This document shows positions 1-9,300 of a DNA stretch of 64,000 nt, in pieces. Location of the stretch: contig CAJUSI010000069.1 of NCBI GenBank assembly GCA_910589035.1, forward strand, positions 10,824 through 74,823. The letters are read 5' to 3'. The translations under genes and the position numbers were made by a program. Under the pieces are notes generated by a model, which saw nothing but the letters and a program-made list of their open reading frames with translations, was not told the DNA's origin and did no database searches. Positions within the stretch are counted from its first letter, which is position 1. The number at the start of each line of letters is the position of its first letter. The DNA is from an uncultured Acetatifactor sp. GTDB taxonomy: Bacteria > Bacillota > Clostridia > Lachnospirales > Lachnospiraceae.

Positions 1-79
1 TCTTTTTGATGCCGCATTTTGCCAGGATTGCGGTCAGGCCTGCAAATACTGCGGAGAGAACCGCCATAATCAGCCACAT
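1..79 (-). CDS. EamA-type small transporter, N-terminal fragment
   Basis: Only the first 26 codons are inside the window; the gene runs off the left edge. The start is an ATG at 79 with an AGGGAGG ribosome binding site 8 bases upstream. The readable peptide begins MWLIMAVLSAVFAG and continues into LTAILAKCGIKK. This is a hydrophobic first helix followed by the Ala-Lys-x-Gly-Ile turn typical of short (about 140 residue) EamA/DMT-type transporter proteins of Clostridia, which are inner-membrane proteins of unknown substrate. The family call rests on this one segment, so it is likely but not certain. The gene lies 107 bp beyond the stop of the next upstream gene and may be co-transcribed with it. 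Confidence 0.6.
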   Translation of the reverse strand, partial: MWLIMAVLSAVFAGLTAILAKCGIKK

Positions 80-185
80 AATCTCATCCTCCCTGCCTGA
101 ATGGCATGGATATTGGCTCTTTGAACCACATACCATCACAGGGCTTGCTTTTATATGGAATCCATATTTTTCTGCTTCTGACGGA

Positions 186-1478
186 TCAGGGCAGAATATC
201 AGGATCCATTGTTTCTATTGCTTTACAGCGCTCCTTCATTTTCTTCACATCCGTTTTTGTAACCTCATGGGAAGAATAACGCGCCTGTTCGTAAAGCGAT
301 GCCATACCGTCCGCTGCAAGCCTGTGCTCCCATTCCCTGGCCGTATACTGCTCCAGCAGGGCCTTTTTCCGTGTATCATTTCCCGCAAGGGACAGGAGCT
401 TGTCTCTGTACAGCTTTCGGATCCGTTCTCTGTGGGAAAGGGAACGGAAGGGATTGCGCCGTCTTTTCTCCTTCTCATTCTCCAATCCGCATTTTTCCCG
501 GATATCAACAGCGTCTCCGAAGTCCGTGGTCTCAATGCCTGAAGAATGCAGAACCAGATGCTGCCGGATAAACTGTATGAGCCTGAAAAGTAATATACCC
601 AGCGCAAGCAGGATAATACAGACTCCGCATGCCAGAAAAAGGAATTCCAATACTTTCCAGAGCCAGAAAACGCCGCCGTCCGCCGGCATTTCCATCTGCT
701 CCAAAGAGCCCGGAGGCTGCTGGGGCACAGGGGGAAGCTCCTCCTCCGCACCTGAGGCCGGAAGCAGGGAGACGAGAAAGCGCAGAAGCTGCAGCAGAAG
801 ATCCTTAAGCGGCCGGAGAAGGCCCGCAAGCCATTCAAATTGCGAGACGAGCAGCAGCAGAGCCGCTCCCGGCAGGGAATAAGCAAGTACCAGTCCCATC
901 CCGGAATGAAAGATTTCCCCGGCCGGCAGGACGCCGGCGCTTTCCATGTTGGTAGCCAGGAAATACAGATAGCGATTCAGGTAGGAAGTAATGAGAAAAA
1001 TCATGACACATGCAGCCAGGGGAAATACATAGTAATTATCCCAGTTCTTTATCTTAAGATAGTGATTAAAAATCATGGAAAGGGCAAAGAAGACCACTCC
1101 CACAGGAAGATGCAGGGCATCCGTGTATACGGTATCATGCTTCAGACGCAGCACAAGGGAATAGATCAGATATCCCAGGCAGCAGACAATGCATAAAAAT
1201 CTGGAAGCCGGATACCGGATGGGCAGCAGGCATACCAGCGCTGCCGCCGCAAGGTGCAGAAGGATAAGAGGGAAGAACCGCTTTACCCTGCGGCGGAGGA
1301 AGAAATAAACAGGGGGAAACAGTCCGCAGAAAAGCCAGAGGAACGGGTGAGGCTTCGATATCGTCTGATCGGTAAAACTGGCCATTCCCCAGAATGCCAG
1401 CGCAAGAGAATAAAGCAGCCAGTGATTCAGCTGCTCGGTGAGAAGTTCGTTTACTATTTCGATTTTCTTTGTATTCAT
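186..1478 (-). CDS. Polytopic membrane protein with DUF4129-like C-terminus
   Basis: A 430-residue protein, third gene of a MoxR / DUF58 / membrane protein operon. The ATG at 1478 is preferred because a G-rich ribosome binding site lies just upstream; an in-frame start at 1595 would add 39 polar residues. The first about 210 residues hold roughly six hydrophobic segments. Two further segments come at about 180-230 and 270-300, separated by a Pro-rich loop (PPVPQQPPG). The soluble tail contains an Arg-rich stretch followed by a KLYRDKLLSL and YTAREWEHRL pattern, like the C-terminal helical domain of DUF4129 proteins. In related operons such proteins, or a transglutaminase protein, sit at this position. 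The biochemical role is unknown. It could act at the cell envelope with the DUF58 protein. Confidence 0.65.
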   Translation of the reverse strand: MNTKKIEIVNELLTEQLNHWLLYSLALAFWGMASFTDQTISKPHPFLWLFCGLFPPVYFFLRRRVKRFFPLILLHLAAAALVCLLPIRYPASRFLCIVCCLGYLIYSLVLRLKHDTVYTDALHLPVGVVFFALSMIFNHYLKIKNWDNYYVFPLAACVMIFLITSYLNRYLYFLATNMESAGVLPAGEIFHSGMGLVLAYSLPGAALLLLVSQFEWLAGLLRPLKDLLLQLLRFLVSLLPASGAEEELPPVPQQPPGSLEQMEMPADGGVFWLWKVLEFLFLACGVCIILLALGILLFRLIQFIRQHLVLHSSGIETTDFGDAVDIREKCGLENEKEKRRRNPFRSLSHRERIRKLYRDKLLSLAGNDTRKKALLEQYTAREWEHRLAADGMASLYEQARYSSHEVTKTDVKKMKERCKAIETMDPDILP

Positions 1479-1637
1479 TCTTGTCCCCCCCTGCATGCTC
1501 CGTATTACTTTTAAACTTATCCCTTTGCACGCTCTGGCGTACATATCAGTCCCGGCCGCCCACATTGAAACGCAGCGAATTACCTGGCCTGGCATCTGAA
1601 AGCGGAGATTTCAAAATCTGGTGTTAATAGCTCGGGT

Positions 1638-2762
1638 TCAACTGTCAAAAAGAAGTACCTCGATCTCCCGCTCCAGCCCGGAGGGCAGCTCCGGCTTCCG
1701 GCTGCCCTCCACAGGATAGAACCATACAAAAGGATTCCCCATATCCCGGTATTTGAGAAGGAGGGTTACAAAATCATTGTATTGATTGGGCGACACAAAG
1801 AGAGTGAGGCTTCCCTGAGCCCTGCAGAGCAGAAGCTCCTCGAAGTGCTCCGTGAAATCCACGGCAGGCCTGTCCGTGTCAACTCTCGCCAGGGCTCTGT
1901 AAACGGCATCCATCTGCCCCTCTCCGCCCCTGGCGCCTAAGGATACGGGCTGATGGGTCAGAATATCGCATCCGTTTCCGTAACAGGATACCTGCATGCC
2001 CTGCCTGAGGAAAATAAGGCAGAGAGACGCCGTGATGCGCAGGGACATTTCCACGGCTTCTTCCTTTCGCAGCACATTGTCATCCTGAATATTGAAGAAG
2101 ATCCGGACGCTTTTTAAGGAGGTGTAATTCTTCTGATTGACCTTCAAATCTCCCGTCCTGGCCGTAGCCTTCCAGTTGATGCTGCGCATATCGTCATAGG
2201 GCTGGTATTCCCGGATTCCCCGGTATTCAAAGGGATCCTCCATCAGATGCTTTCTGGAGAGCATCTCCCCGCTGAGCTGTATCAGGGATTGCTGAAGCCT
2301 GACGCAGTTCCAGGGCTTCGGATATACATAGAGTGTGGTTTTCACAGACTTATCCGCTACCATCTGACTGAGGAAAAAGAGATCCGATGCTACCAGGTTG
2401 ATCTCCTCAATGGTATAATACCCCCGCCTTCCCGCCTCGAACTGCAGGGTACGCGTCACTCTCTCGCCGCCTCCTATGCGGAAGATATCGTTGCGGTAAT
2501 ACTGATCCGTGGTACGGGAGCCCTTTTCGTTTCCGAACAGCAGATGCCTGTCCGTCCTGAATTTCACCTTCAGCATGGAAAGGGGAAGGCGCTTTTTATT
2601 TTCAATGATTTCCTTAAGCTCCCCCTTCTCTCCCTGGAAGATATGGCTCTGGCCGAAGCTGATCTGTACGTTCAGCGCCTTCAGCCACAGCCTCTCATAG
2701 ATACGTTTCTGTAAAATCAGAAGGACAAAGCCCAACAGCCCGATACCCAGTAATTTCATCAT
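1638..2762 (-). CDS. DUF58 domain protein, MoxR-associated
   Basis: 374 residues. An N-terminal hydrophobic helix (residues about 3-20) anchors a beta-rich region with paired loops. The DUF58 core follows, with the signature around YQPYDDMRSINWKATART (about residues 190-207) and a VWA-like tail. DUF58 proteins are encoded next to MoxR AAA ATPases and are thought to act with them in assembly or activation of envelope proteins; no enzyme activity is established. The start ATG overlaps the stop of the upstream moxR gene (ATGA), so translation is probably coupled. No unusual residues were noticed. The family call is secure, while the cellular target is unknown. Confidence 0.85.
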   Translation of the reverse strand: MMKLLGIGLLGFVLLILQKRIYERLWLKALNVQISFGQSHIFQGEKGELKEIIENKKRLPLSMLKVKFRTDRHLLFGNEKGSRTTDQYYRNDIFRIGGGERVTRTLQFEAGRRGYYTIEEINLVASDLFFLSQMVADKSVKTTLYVYPKPWNCVRLQQSLIQLSGEMLSRKHLMEDPFEYRGIREYQPYDDMRSINWKATARTGDLKVNQKNYTSLKSVRIFFNIQDDNVLRKEEAVEMSLRITASLCLIFLRQGMQVSCYGNGCDILTHQPVSLGARGGEGQMDAVYRALARVDTDRPAVDFTEHFEELLLCRAQGSLTLFVSPNQYNDFVTLLLKYRDMGNPFVWFYPVEGSRKPELPSGLEREIEVLLFDS

Positions 2763-3709
2763 TTTTCAAATACCTCGGTAGGCGCGGATACGGAAGACAG
2801 GATTTTTCCCACCAGATTTACCGCGCCGCCCGTCCCGCCGGATCCATACCCCAGTACAATGCGGTGGGCCAGCACGGGCACTGCCAGAGCCCGGATGTCG
2901 TCGGGGATGCAGTAATCCCTGCCGTCCAGCCATGCACAGGCCTTGGCACAGCGAAGCAGTGCAAGGGTTCCCCGGGGACTTACCCCCAGAAGAATCTCCT
3001 CCCCCTGTCTGGTGGCTTCCACGATATCCGTCATGTATTCCCGGATACTTTCGTGGACAAACACCTTTCCGGCCTCCCGTCTGGCCTGCGCCAGCTCCTC
3101 CAGGCTCAGGACGCTTTCCAGGTCTGCAAGGGGATCCTTTTCCATATATTTCTCCAGAATGGCCAGCTCCTCCGCTCTTTCCGGCAGTCCCATGGACAGG
3201 CGCATCATGAAGCGGTCCATCTGGGCTTCCGGCAGGGAAAAGGTTCCCGTGGTTTCCACCGGATTCTGGGTGGCTATGACGAAGAAGGGACTTCCGGGGA
3301 CATAGCTTTCCCCGTCGATGGTGACCTGGCGCTCCTCCATGCATTCCAGGAGCCCTGCCTGGGTTCTGGGGGTGGCGCGGTTGATTTCGTCCGCCAGAAG
3401 GATATTGGTGAAGACGGGGCCCCTGCGCAGCACGAATTCGTTTTTCTGCCTGTCATACACATTCAGCCCCGTGATATCGCTGGGAAGCAGGTCCGGGGTG
3501 AACTGGATTCTGGAGAAATCGGCACTGATGCTTTTTGCCAGCGTCTTCGCCAGCTTCGTCTTGCCCGTGCCGGGCACATCCTCCAGCAGCACATGCCCGT
3601 CCGCCAGCAGCGCCGTCAAAAGCAGCCTGGCGGTCTGCTCCTTCCCTACGATGACCTTTCCGATATTGGACAGGATTCTGTCCCCGAATACTTTTCCGTT
3701 CTGTTCCAT
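2759..3709 (-). CDS. MoxR-family AAA+ ATPase
   Basis: 316 residues from the ATG at 3709, which follows an AGAAGGGA site; an upstream in-frame ATG at 3784 lacks a comparable site. It shows Walker A (VPGTGKTKLAK), Walker B (LLADEINRATP), and the MoxR-typical GTFSLPEAQMDRFMM and SPRGTLALL segments in the sensor and lid regions. MoxR ATPases are chaperone-like AAA+ proteins that work with DUF58 or VWA partners, and both following genes fit such a module. Length is normal for the family. A possible promoter lies at 3771-3800, about 60 bp upstream of the start. Confidence 0.92.
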   Translation of the reverse strand: MEQNGKVFGDRILSNIGKVIVGKEQTARLLLTALLADGHVLLEDVPGTGKTKLAKTLAKSISADFSRIQFTPDLLPSDITGLNVYDRQKNEFVLRRGPVFTNILLADEINRATPRTQAGLLECMEERQVTIDGESYVPGSPFFVIATQNPVETTGTFSLPEAQMDRFMMRLSMGLPERAEELAILEKYMEKDPLADLESVLSLEELAQARREAGKVFVHESIREYMTDIVEATRQGEEILLGVSPRGTLALLRCAKACAWLDGRDYCIPDDIRALAVPVLAHRIVLGYGSGGTGGAVNLVGKILSSVSAPTEVFEK

Positions 3710-3770
3710 AGGTGCGTCCCTTCTGTTCCCGGCCTTCTGCCGATTTTTCTCTTTCCTCTGAGAGTATTGT

Positions 3771-3800
3771 ATCATATTTCCCACCGGCTATCTACAGCAA
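3771..3800 (-). promoter_or_regulatory. Candidate promoter for the moxR operon
   Basis: On the minus strand TTGCTG (3800-3795) is followed after 18 bp by TATGAT (3776-3771). This resembles a vegetative promoter and would give a leader of about 55-60 bases before the preferred moxR start at 3709. Confidence 0.4.
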
Positions 3801-3918
3801 TTTGTTTTTTCCGGTTTCCTTTCTTTCCTGAAAAGCGCGTAGAGGAATGTCCCTCTCCGCTACCCGCCGCGCGGCCTGCATGCCGTTAAAGCGGCAGACG
3901 GGCCTGCGCATAGAGAAA

Positions 3919-3946
3919 GGTTCCGGAATAAAAAATCCCGGAACCG
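3919..3946. terminator. Inverted repeat, weak terminator candidate
   Basis: Arms GGTTCCGG and CCGGAACC flank an A/T-rich loop (T-rich on the minus strand), just downstream of the small membrane protein gene that ends at 3991. There is no clean T-run after the stem, so termination is only a possibility. The remainder of 3800-3918 shows only short GC-rich repeats and no gene. Confidence 0.35.
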
Positions 3947-3990
3947 GCAAATATTCATAGGAAGAAGGATTCAATTTGTAAATGTATTTC

Positions 3991-4401
3991 TCAAATTACG
4001 GACAGTACAATGCTTTCGGCAGGGAATTCAAAGACTGTGGAGATATATCGCAGGATATCGTCCCTCCCCTCCGGCGTCAGAACATTATTTCCCGCATTCT
4101 CCGAAGAGACACCGAGCTTTACACTAATCCCGGTAATTTCACTGTCCGTATAACTGATATGAAGCTCACAGTCTGAAATCAGATCACTGCGTTCGATCAT
4201 GGAAGCCGCGCTTGCGGCCATATAGTCATAATATACTTTATTCCTCTCACCTTCGCTCAACATGCCTGCTTCCTGAAAATCTGCCTTTTCTCCCCCGCCC
4301 CTGCCGGCCTTTAGCATGGCAAGACAGCCGATGCCTGCAGACAGAACGCAAATGCCGATCAGGAAGAACCAGCGCCAATGACGTAAATTCAGCTTTTTCA
4401 T
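3991..4401 (-). CDS. Single-pass membrane protein, possibly sporulation-related
   Basis: 136 residues. A short basic N-terminus is followed by one membrane helix (WFFLIGICVLSAGIGCLAML). A Gly-rich linker then leads to a small soluble domain containing YTDSEITGISVKLGV and a C-terminal helix-strand unit ending ILSVI-like. The layout, a membrane anchor plus a small alpha/beta domain with a TPEGRDDILRYI helix, is reminiscent of the cytoplasmic domain of SpoIIIAF or SpoIIIAG-type proteins, but sequence support is too thin for a firm name. A good promoter (4463-4492) stands directly upstream and the gene appears monocistronic. It is best treated as a membrane protein of unknown function. Confidence 0.6.
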   Translation of the reverse strand: MKKLNLRHWRWFFLIGICVLSAGIGCLAMLKAGRGGGEKADFQEAGMLSEGERNKVYYDYMAASAASMIERSDLISDCELHISYTDSEITGISVKLGVSSENAGNNVLTPEGRDDILRYISTVFEFPAESIVLSVI

Positions 4402-4462
4402 AGATAAGCCGCACCTCGCTTTCCGCAGAATTTAAAACGGATAAACTGTTTTCTATGCTTTT

Positions 4463-4492
4463 ATTCTATCAATTATGTCCTGATTTTGTCAA
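4463..4492 (-). promoter_or_regulatory. Vegetative-type promoter for the 136-residue membrane protein
   Basis: The minus strand reads TTGACA (4492-4487), 18 bp, then TAGAAT (4468-4463). It lies in the gap after the ArsR-family gene and about 60-90 bp before the start at 4401. Confidence 0.6.
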
Positions 4493-4520
4493 GCTCTCTG
4501 GCATTTTTTCACATCTCTTT

Positions 4521-5075
4521 TCAGAGCTCTGTGCGCCGGTACCCCCGCTCATCCCGCTCCATCAGCCTCTCGGAAATCATGTCACGGCGGATGGTACAGA
4601 AATCATCGTTATAATCAGCAATGATGATATTGACCTCCCGTTCGGTGTAGATTCTGCCGGGCTCGAAGGATTTCAGGATCTCCTCCAGTACGATCCGCTC
4701 CTTTTTGCGCTGGGCAGGAATAGATTTCAGCTTTCCATACTCAAAGAAGGCGTCTATGACCTTCTTCCTGTAGGCCTGTTCCCGCTTTGCCTGGAGATCC
4801 GCTTCATCCGACTGCTCCTTCAGAATATCCAGGATCTTCACGGCAAAGGTATTCTGGCACAGGGAGTACATAGTATAATACTGGGTCTTATAGGATCTGA
4901 CGGCATCGATTTCCGAGAGCTTGCGCAGATGGAAGGAGATGGTGCCCGGGGTCAGGTTCAGCCGCTCCGCCAGCAGTTCTACATACATATCCTCCACTGC
5001 AAGGGATTTCAGGATCTGCAGCCTGGACTTGTCTGCCAGGCATTTGAACAGTCTGATTGCATTTTCTTCCGTCAT
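4521..5075 (-). CDS. ArsR-family regulator with C-terminal DUF2087
   Basis: 184 residues from the ATG at 5075, which has an ideal GGGAGG ribosome binding site 6-7 bases upstream. Residues about 1-80 form a winged helix of the ArsR type: CLADKSRLQILKSL, then the recognition helix region LLAERLNLTPGTISFHLRKL. The C-terminal about 65 residues (KKERIVLEEILKSF, then the YTEREVNIIIADY and TIRRDMI segments) match DUF2087, a small domain often fused to such regulators. No cysteine metal-binding motif is evident in the helix, so it may not be a metal sensor. Its start overlaps the stop of the preceding gene (ATGA), and both are served by the promoter at 5533-5561. A palindrome at 5488-5516 is a likely site of autoregulation. 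Confidence 0.85.
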   Translation of the reverse strand: MTEENAIRLFKCLADKSRLQILKSLAVEDMYVELLAERLNLTPGTISFHLRKLSEIDAVRSYKTQYYTMYSLCQNTFAVKILDILKEQSDEADLQAKREQAYRKKVIDAFFEYGKLKSIPAQRKKERIVLEEILKSFEPGRIYTEREVNIIIADYNDDFCTIRRDMISERLMERDERGYRRTEL

Positions 5076-5440
5076 GCCGTCACCTCCCATGTCCTTCGGA
5101 ACTGATCCTGAATCTCGGCCAGGGCTTCCAGCCTGGTCTGTTCCTTCACTATCTTTAAGTCTTCGCCGTGCTCCTTCGCTTTCATGAGAGAGGCTTCCCA
5201 TGTCTCCTGAAACAGGGCAAGCCTTGAACTTAAGAATCTTACGCGCTCACTTTCCTCCTGTGACATACGTTCGGAGGCCTGGAAGATTGTTTTGACGATT
5301 TGGAAGATATTGGCTCTGATCTTCTCGAAATCGGCTTCGTCTCTCCGATTGTCCGCTATAAGACGGCGGATATCTTCCTGTACGGAGGCAGTGCGCTGGT
5401 CAAGATAGCTTATGAATGCTGTGGTTTTTTCACTTTTCAT
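5072..5440 (-). CDS. Helical cytosolic protein co-encoded with the ArsR regulator
   Basis: 122 residues, charged and almost entirely helix-forming, with no membrane segment or recognised motif. It is rich in Glu, Arg and Gln with heptad-like spacing (for example residues 60-110), suggesting a coiled coil or helical bundle. It is the first gene after the promoter and palindrome, and its stop codon overlaps the start of the ArsR/DUF2087 gene. The tight coupling suggests the two act together, for example as a ligand or partner of the regulator, but that is inference. The family is not recognised. Confidence 0.7.
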   Translation of the reverse strand: MKSEKTTAFISYLDQRTASVQEDIRRLIADNRRDEADFEKIRANIFQIVKTIFQASERMSQEESERVRFLSSRLALFQETWEASLMKAKEHGEDLKIVKEQTRLEALAEIQDQFRRTWEVTA

Positions 5441-5487
5441 CCTCTCATCTCCTTCTGATTTCCTCTCATCCTGGTTTTGTCTCGTCG

Positions 5488-5516
5488 GTCAATACTATGA
5501 AATACATGGTATTGAC
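5488..5516. promoter_or_regulatory. 29-bp palindrome, likely operator of the ArsR-type regulator
   Basis: Arms GTCAATAC and GTATTGAC are perfect inverted repeats separated by 13 bp that are themselves partly symmetric. The site starts about 10 bp downstream of the predicted transcription start and lies before the first gene of the operon, where a bound dimer would block transcription. Confidence 0.65.
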
Positions 5517-5532
5517 CTCTTGTGGTGATTTA

Positions 5533-5561
5533 AGTATATATAAATAATACTATTATGTCAA
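5533..5561 (-). promoter_or_regulatory. Consensus vegetative promoter of the regulator operon
   Basis: The minus strand carries TTGACA (5561-5556), a 17-bp spacer, then TATACT (5538-5533). The surrounding DNA is very A/T rich. A second GTCAATA half-site overlaps the -35 box, matching the arm of the palindrome downstream. Confidence 0.8.
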
Positions 5562-5631
5562 TATTTAATTTTGTAATTATAAAATTAAAATGCCAGTATC
5601 CTTCATGATAGGAATACGAAATAAAGATTCT

Positions 5632-5685
5632 CAAACACCTCAAGGGTGTTTGGCTCCTGCTTCGCAGGAGCGGGGCATTCGCCCC
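5632..5685. repeat. Three abutting perfect hairpins
   Basis: This 54-bp stretch consists of three stem-loops with no spacer between them: arms CAAACACC/GGTGTTTG (5632-5652), GCTCCTGC/GCAGGAGC with a C(TTCG)G-type loop (5653-5671), and GGGGC/GCCCC (5672-5685). A fourth short hairpin (GTGC/GCAC) follows near 5700. It lies in a 394-bp gap between divergent genes at 5440 and 5835; apart from this array and the promoter/operator sites nothing else is evident there. Confidence 0.7.
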
Positions 5686-5834
5686 AACCTTACTTCGTTC
5701 GGTGCTGGTTTGCACGATGCAGGCATCGGAGAATGTAGCCTCCATGATTCAGGCAATTACATTGCGGATAGTATCATAATGTGGACAGAAACGCCATATT
5801 TTTAAATAAGCTTCCAAGTTTTTTGAGGTGTTAT

Positions 5835-6200
5835 ATGAGTGAAACCACTATGGAGCAGAAGCTGCAGCTGGTGAAGCAGGTGCGGTCCAGATATCACGAA
5901 AATCAGTATGATCTGTCTAACCGGGAGAGAATTCTGTATGGGAGGACCAGCGCCAGCCTGCAGCGGGCGGGATATCTCTCCCCCTATGAGGAGAGATACG
6001 GGGATTATGCACTGCCGGAGGGACAGCCGTTTACTTTCTTTAAGCTGAGGCTGTGGCTTGCCCTTTTTCTGGTGACGGCGGTAATTCTGCTGGATTTAAA
6101 CGGCGCAGAGGTGGCCGGAATCACCTCGCAGAAGATCTTTGAGGTGATCTCAGCCGATTATGAGGAGGTCATAGAGACCTGGGTGGAAAACCTGCAGTAA
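5835..6200 (+). CDS. Small single-pass membrane protein, unknown
   Basis: 121 residues from the ATG at 5835, which has a GAGGTG site 6 bases upstream. The N-terminal about 70 residues are polar and basic (MEQKLQLVKQVRSRYHENQYD onward). One hydrophobic segment (LWLALFLVTAVILLDL, about residues 78-94) follows, then a short acidic tail (YEEVIETWVENL). This predicts a cytoplasmic N-terminal domain with one membrane anchor. No family is recognised. It is one of the few plus-strand genes here, transcribed divergently from the ArsR operon and convergent with the helicase gene. Confidence 0.65.
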   Translation: MSETTMEQKLQLVKQVRSRYHENQYDLSNRERILYGRTSASLQRAGYLSPYEERYGDYALPEGQPFTFFKLRLWLALFLVTAVILLDLNGAEVAGITSQKIFEVISADYEEVIETWVENLQ

Positions 6201-6363
6201 CCCCCCGTGCATCGGGCTGCGCCCTGCATGAAAGTCTCCGGGATATATAAGATGCGGTAATATTGCTGTCATTCTGCGATATTCTGTATTCGTCTCGAAT
6301 CATCCGACAGGAAAGCGCATCCCGGCAAAGGGTAAAGGCCAACAGTAAGGGCCGACGGCAAAT

Positions 6364-9300
6364 TTACAGCTTACCGCATAGATAAGCATAGGCGTTCAGA
6401 ATGGTATCCTGTTTTTTTCCGGCGATGAAATAGTAATCCATCTGTGCAACGCTTTCCGCGCTGAGATAGGAGCCGTATGCGGGGAGATCGCAGCTGAACA
6501 GGGGACCTTCCGCCGCCAGGAGGATGCCGTAGCCCTTATCCGAGAGCAGGAAAGGAAGCGCTTTCGCCTCCGCGCAGTGGGAGATATACCTGGCCGTCCC
6601 CCGGAGGCTTAAGCCGGAGCGGTTTTCGGGACCGAAGCTGTAGAGATGTTCGTCCTTTGCATATTCCAGGAAGAGCCAGGACTGAAAAGCCGAAGTGCGG
6701 CGGGCCGCGCCGCCGTTTCCTCCGGAGCGGTTCTCCAGCTGGCGGCATTCCCTTGCCCTCTCCGCAAGCAGAAGCTTTTTCTCCCTTGTCATATAGCGGA
6801 TGGCTCCGGTGGATTTGTTCACCTGCAGGAGAATCTCGTCCGTAGACAGCTCCACCATGCTGCCGCTATCCTTGTACATCCAGCATTTCTCCGTCCTGTC
6901 CACGGCCACGCCGGGATGCACCCTGTTCTCCGGCTCCCCGTTCCTGGCAAAGGATACCCGGACGATAGCGCTTCCCACCGGGCTGAGCCGCAGGATGCCG
7001 TAACGGCTCTGGAGATAAAGGCCGTCCGGCTGTCTGGTTACCCAGCGGATGCTCAGGTCGATCCTGGCGTGTCCGGCCGGGCGGAGCTTTTCCGTGGGCG
7101 GGATATCGCCGAAGGCGTATGCGGGCTGAGCTATTGTCTCCTTGAACGTACGACTTTGTCCCGGGCCGCCGGCACCGGAAGCGTTCAGAGATCCGGCAGA
7201 GCCGGAAGGCCTTATCGGAGCTTCCGATTTCAGGTTCGCGGAATCCGATTTTGGAATATGGCCGTTGACCGATTGACCAGCACGGCCATCCTTCATGGGG
7301 CACGAATGACTCAGCTGGTCAATATAGCTGTTTTTTGCCGAGTTTGAAGGGATTTGTCGGCCATGCTGTTTATTTTCGACCGGATGTGAAAAAGGCAGTT
7401 GTCCGAAACGGTCGGTTTCTGCTGACCTGGCGGGTCTGAAGCGCCCGAACTGCCCGGACTGATCATTATCTGCCGATGGGGAGGATTCCGGCTGCCCTTC
7501 CGGCCGCACGGTATGCTCTGAACTCGAAGCTCCGGCAGTGGACATCGGACTTCCGGCAATAGATACTCTGCTTTTAAGCTTTACGGTTTTCTTTCGGGCA
7601 GGGTTACTTTCCTTCGGGAAAATATCATTTTTGCCGGAAGAGACCGAAAGAGGCTCTTCTCTCACAGATTCCGGCTTCGCGGAAGGTTTCTGAACGGAAT
7701 GCGGTTTCGGGGAAAGCGTTTTCTCTCTCACCGGCTCCAGCTTCGGAGAAGGCTTTTTCACCGGAACCGGGTCGGCGATCAGGCCGGTGAGGCTGCCGGA
7801 AGTAAGCACGCATAACTCATGGAGGGCGCGCGTTGCCGCCACATAGAGAAGCTTTGCATGTCCGTCGTCCGAAGGATATTCCTCTCTTGTGGGATCCAGA
7901 ATCAATACGGCGTCAAATTCCAGGCCCTTGGTATATTCAACCGGGAGCACCATGATACCGTTCCCGAAGACGGCCTTCTCCAGATCGGTTTCCATGACGG
8001 CCGTATACTGCCCCAGCCCCTTCGCCGCCCGGTCCGCACTCTCCCGGTTCCGGCAGACTACCGCAATGGTGTCGAAGCCCTCCTTCTGCCACCGGGTGCA
8101 GACCCCGGCGGCCGTCCGCAGCAGCTCCTCCTCTCCGCATTGGCGAATCTGCACCGGCTTTCCGTGCCGGATGATGGGCTCCACCGGATAGCTGGAAAAC
8201 TTTCCGTGATGCAGGATGTCTATGGCGAACTCCGAGATTTCTACTGTATTACGGTAGCTTTTCTTCAGAATGTCGAAACTGTCCATCTCGTTGGGCAGCA
8301 ATAAGGCTCTCAGCTCTTCCCAGTCGCTGAGCCCGAAGCCGAAATGGATATTCTGGGAGACATCGCCCATGACGGTGTAGGTACAGGCCTCTATGCAGAA
8401 ATGCATCGAACAGTACGCCATCATGCCGAAATCCTGGGCTTCGTCTATGACGATGTGATGGGCTTCGCTGATCACCTCAGTCTCCTTGATTCTCTTGTAG
8501 AGATAAGCCAGCGCTGCCAGGTCATATACGTCGAATTCCCGGTCGGGAATTACCACATCCTTTCCCCGGGCAATCTGCCTGGTGAGAAAATCCTGGTAGA
8601 GTGCGTAAATGGATCCCTTCCATTCCTTTCCCCCGTATCGGCCCCTGTATGCCCTCAAGATGGCCTTTCTCTCCGCCTCGGTGTATTTGACCCCCTTGCC
8701 CAAAAACTCTTCCTTTATCTTATTGAGAAGTCTGTCATTGAGCATATTGATTTTATTTTGCATGGAAACTCTGGGATTCTGGCGGATATAGCGCTTCACC
8801 GCCTCTCCGTCCACCAGCAGGATGAAATCGGAGGGACCTGCTTTCTTTCCCGCAGTCTCATCATAAACACCGCTCTTTCCGTCCTTCAGCCCCTCTACAA
8901 ACTGTCTGGGGTTTAAATAGATGGAATCCTTTAAGATACTGTTCCATTCCAGCTCATTGCAGTAGGCCTCCAGATCATGGAACCAACCGGAGCTCCCCTT
9001 TATGCTGCCCTGGTCTCCGCTCTGGGCGGTTTTCCGTATCCCATATTTTTTCTCGTCCCAATCCTCGTACAGTAAACGGACGAAAAGCTGTTCCATGGTC
9101 ATCTGCCGGACTCCGTACACATCCAGATCGGGAAGCACGCCCGTGATGTAGTTCAAGAGAATCCGGTTGCTTCCTACAATGTAGAAATCATCGGGCTTGA
9201 AGCGTTCCTGATAGTTATACAGGATAAAGGAGATCCGATGCATGGCCACGGTGGTCTTCCCGGAGCCCGCCACTCCCTGCACAATGATATTGTGGTAGGG

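Noticed and set aside
6364..7071. Truncated GH31 gene joined by assembly error to the helicase
   Set aside because: One frame continues without stops through the linker, and the end falls at a domain border. Error remains possible but is not indicated.
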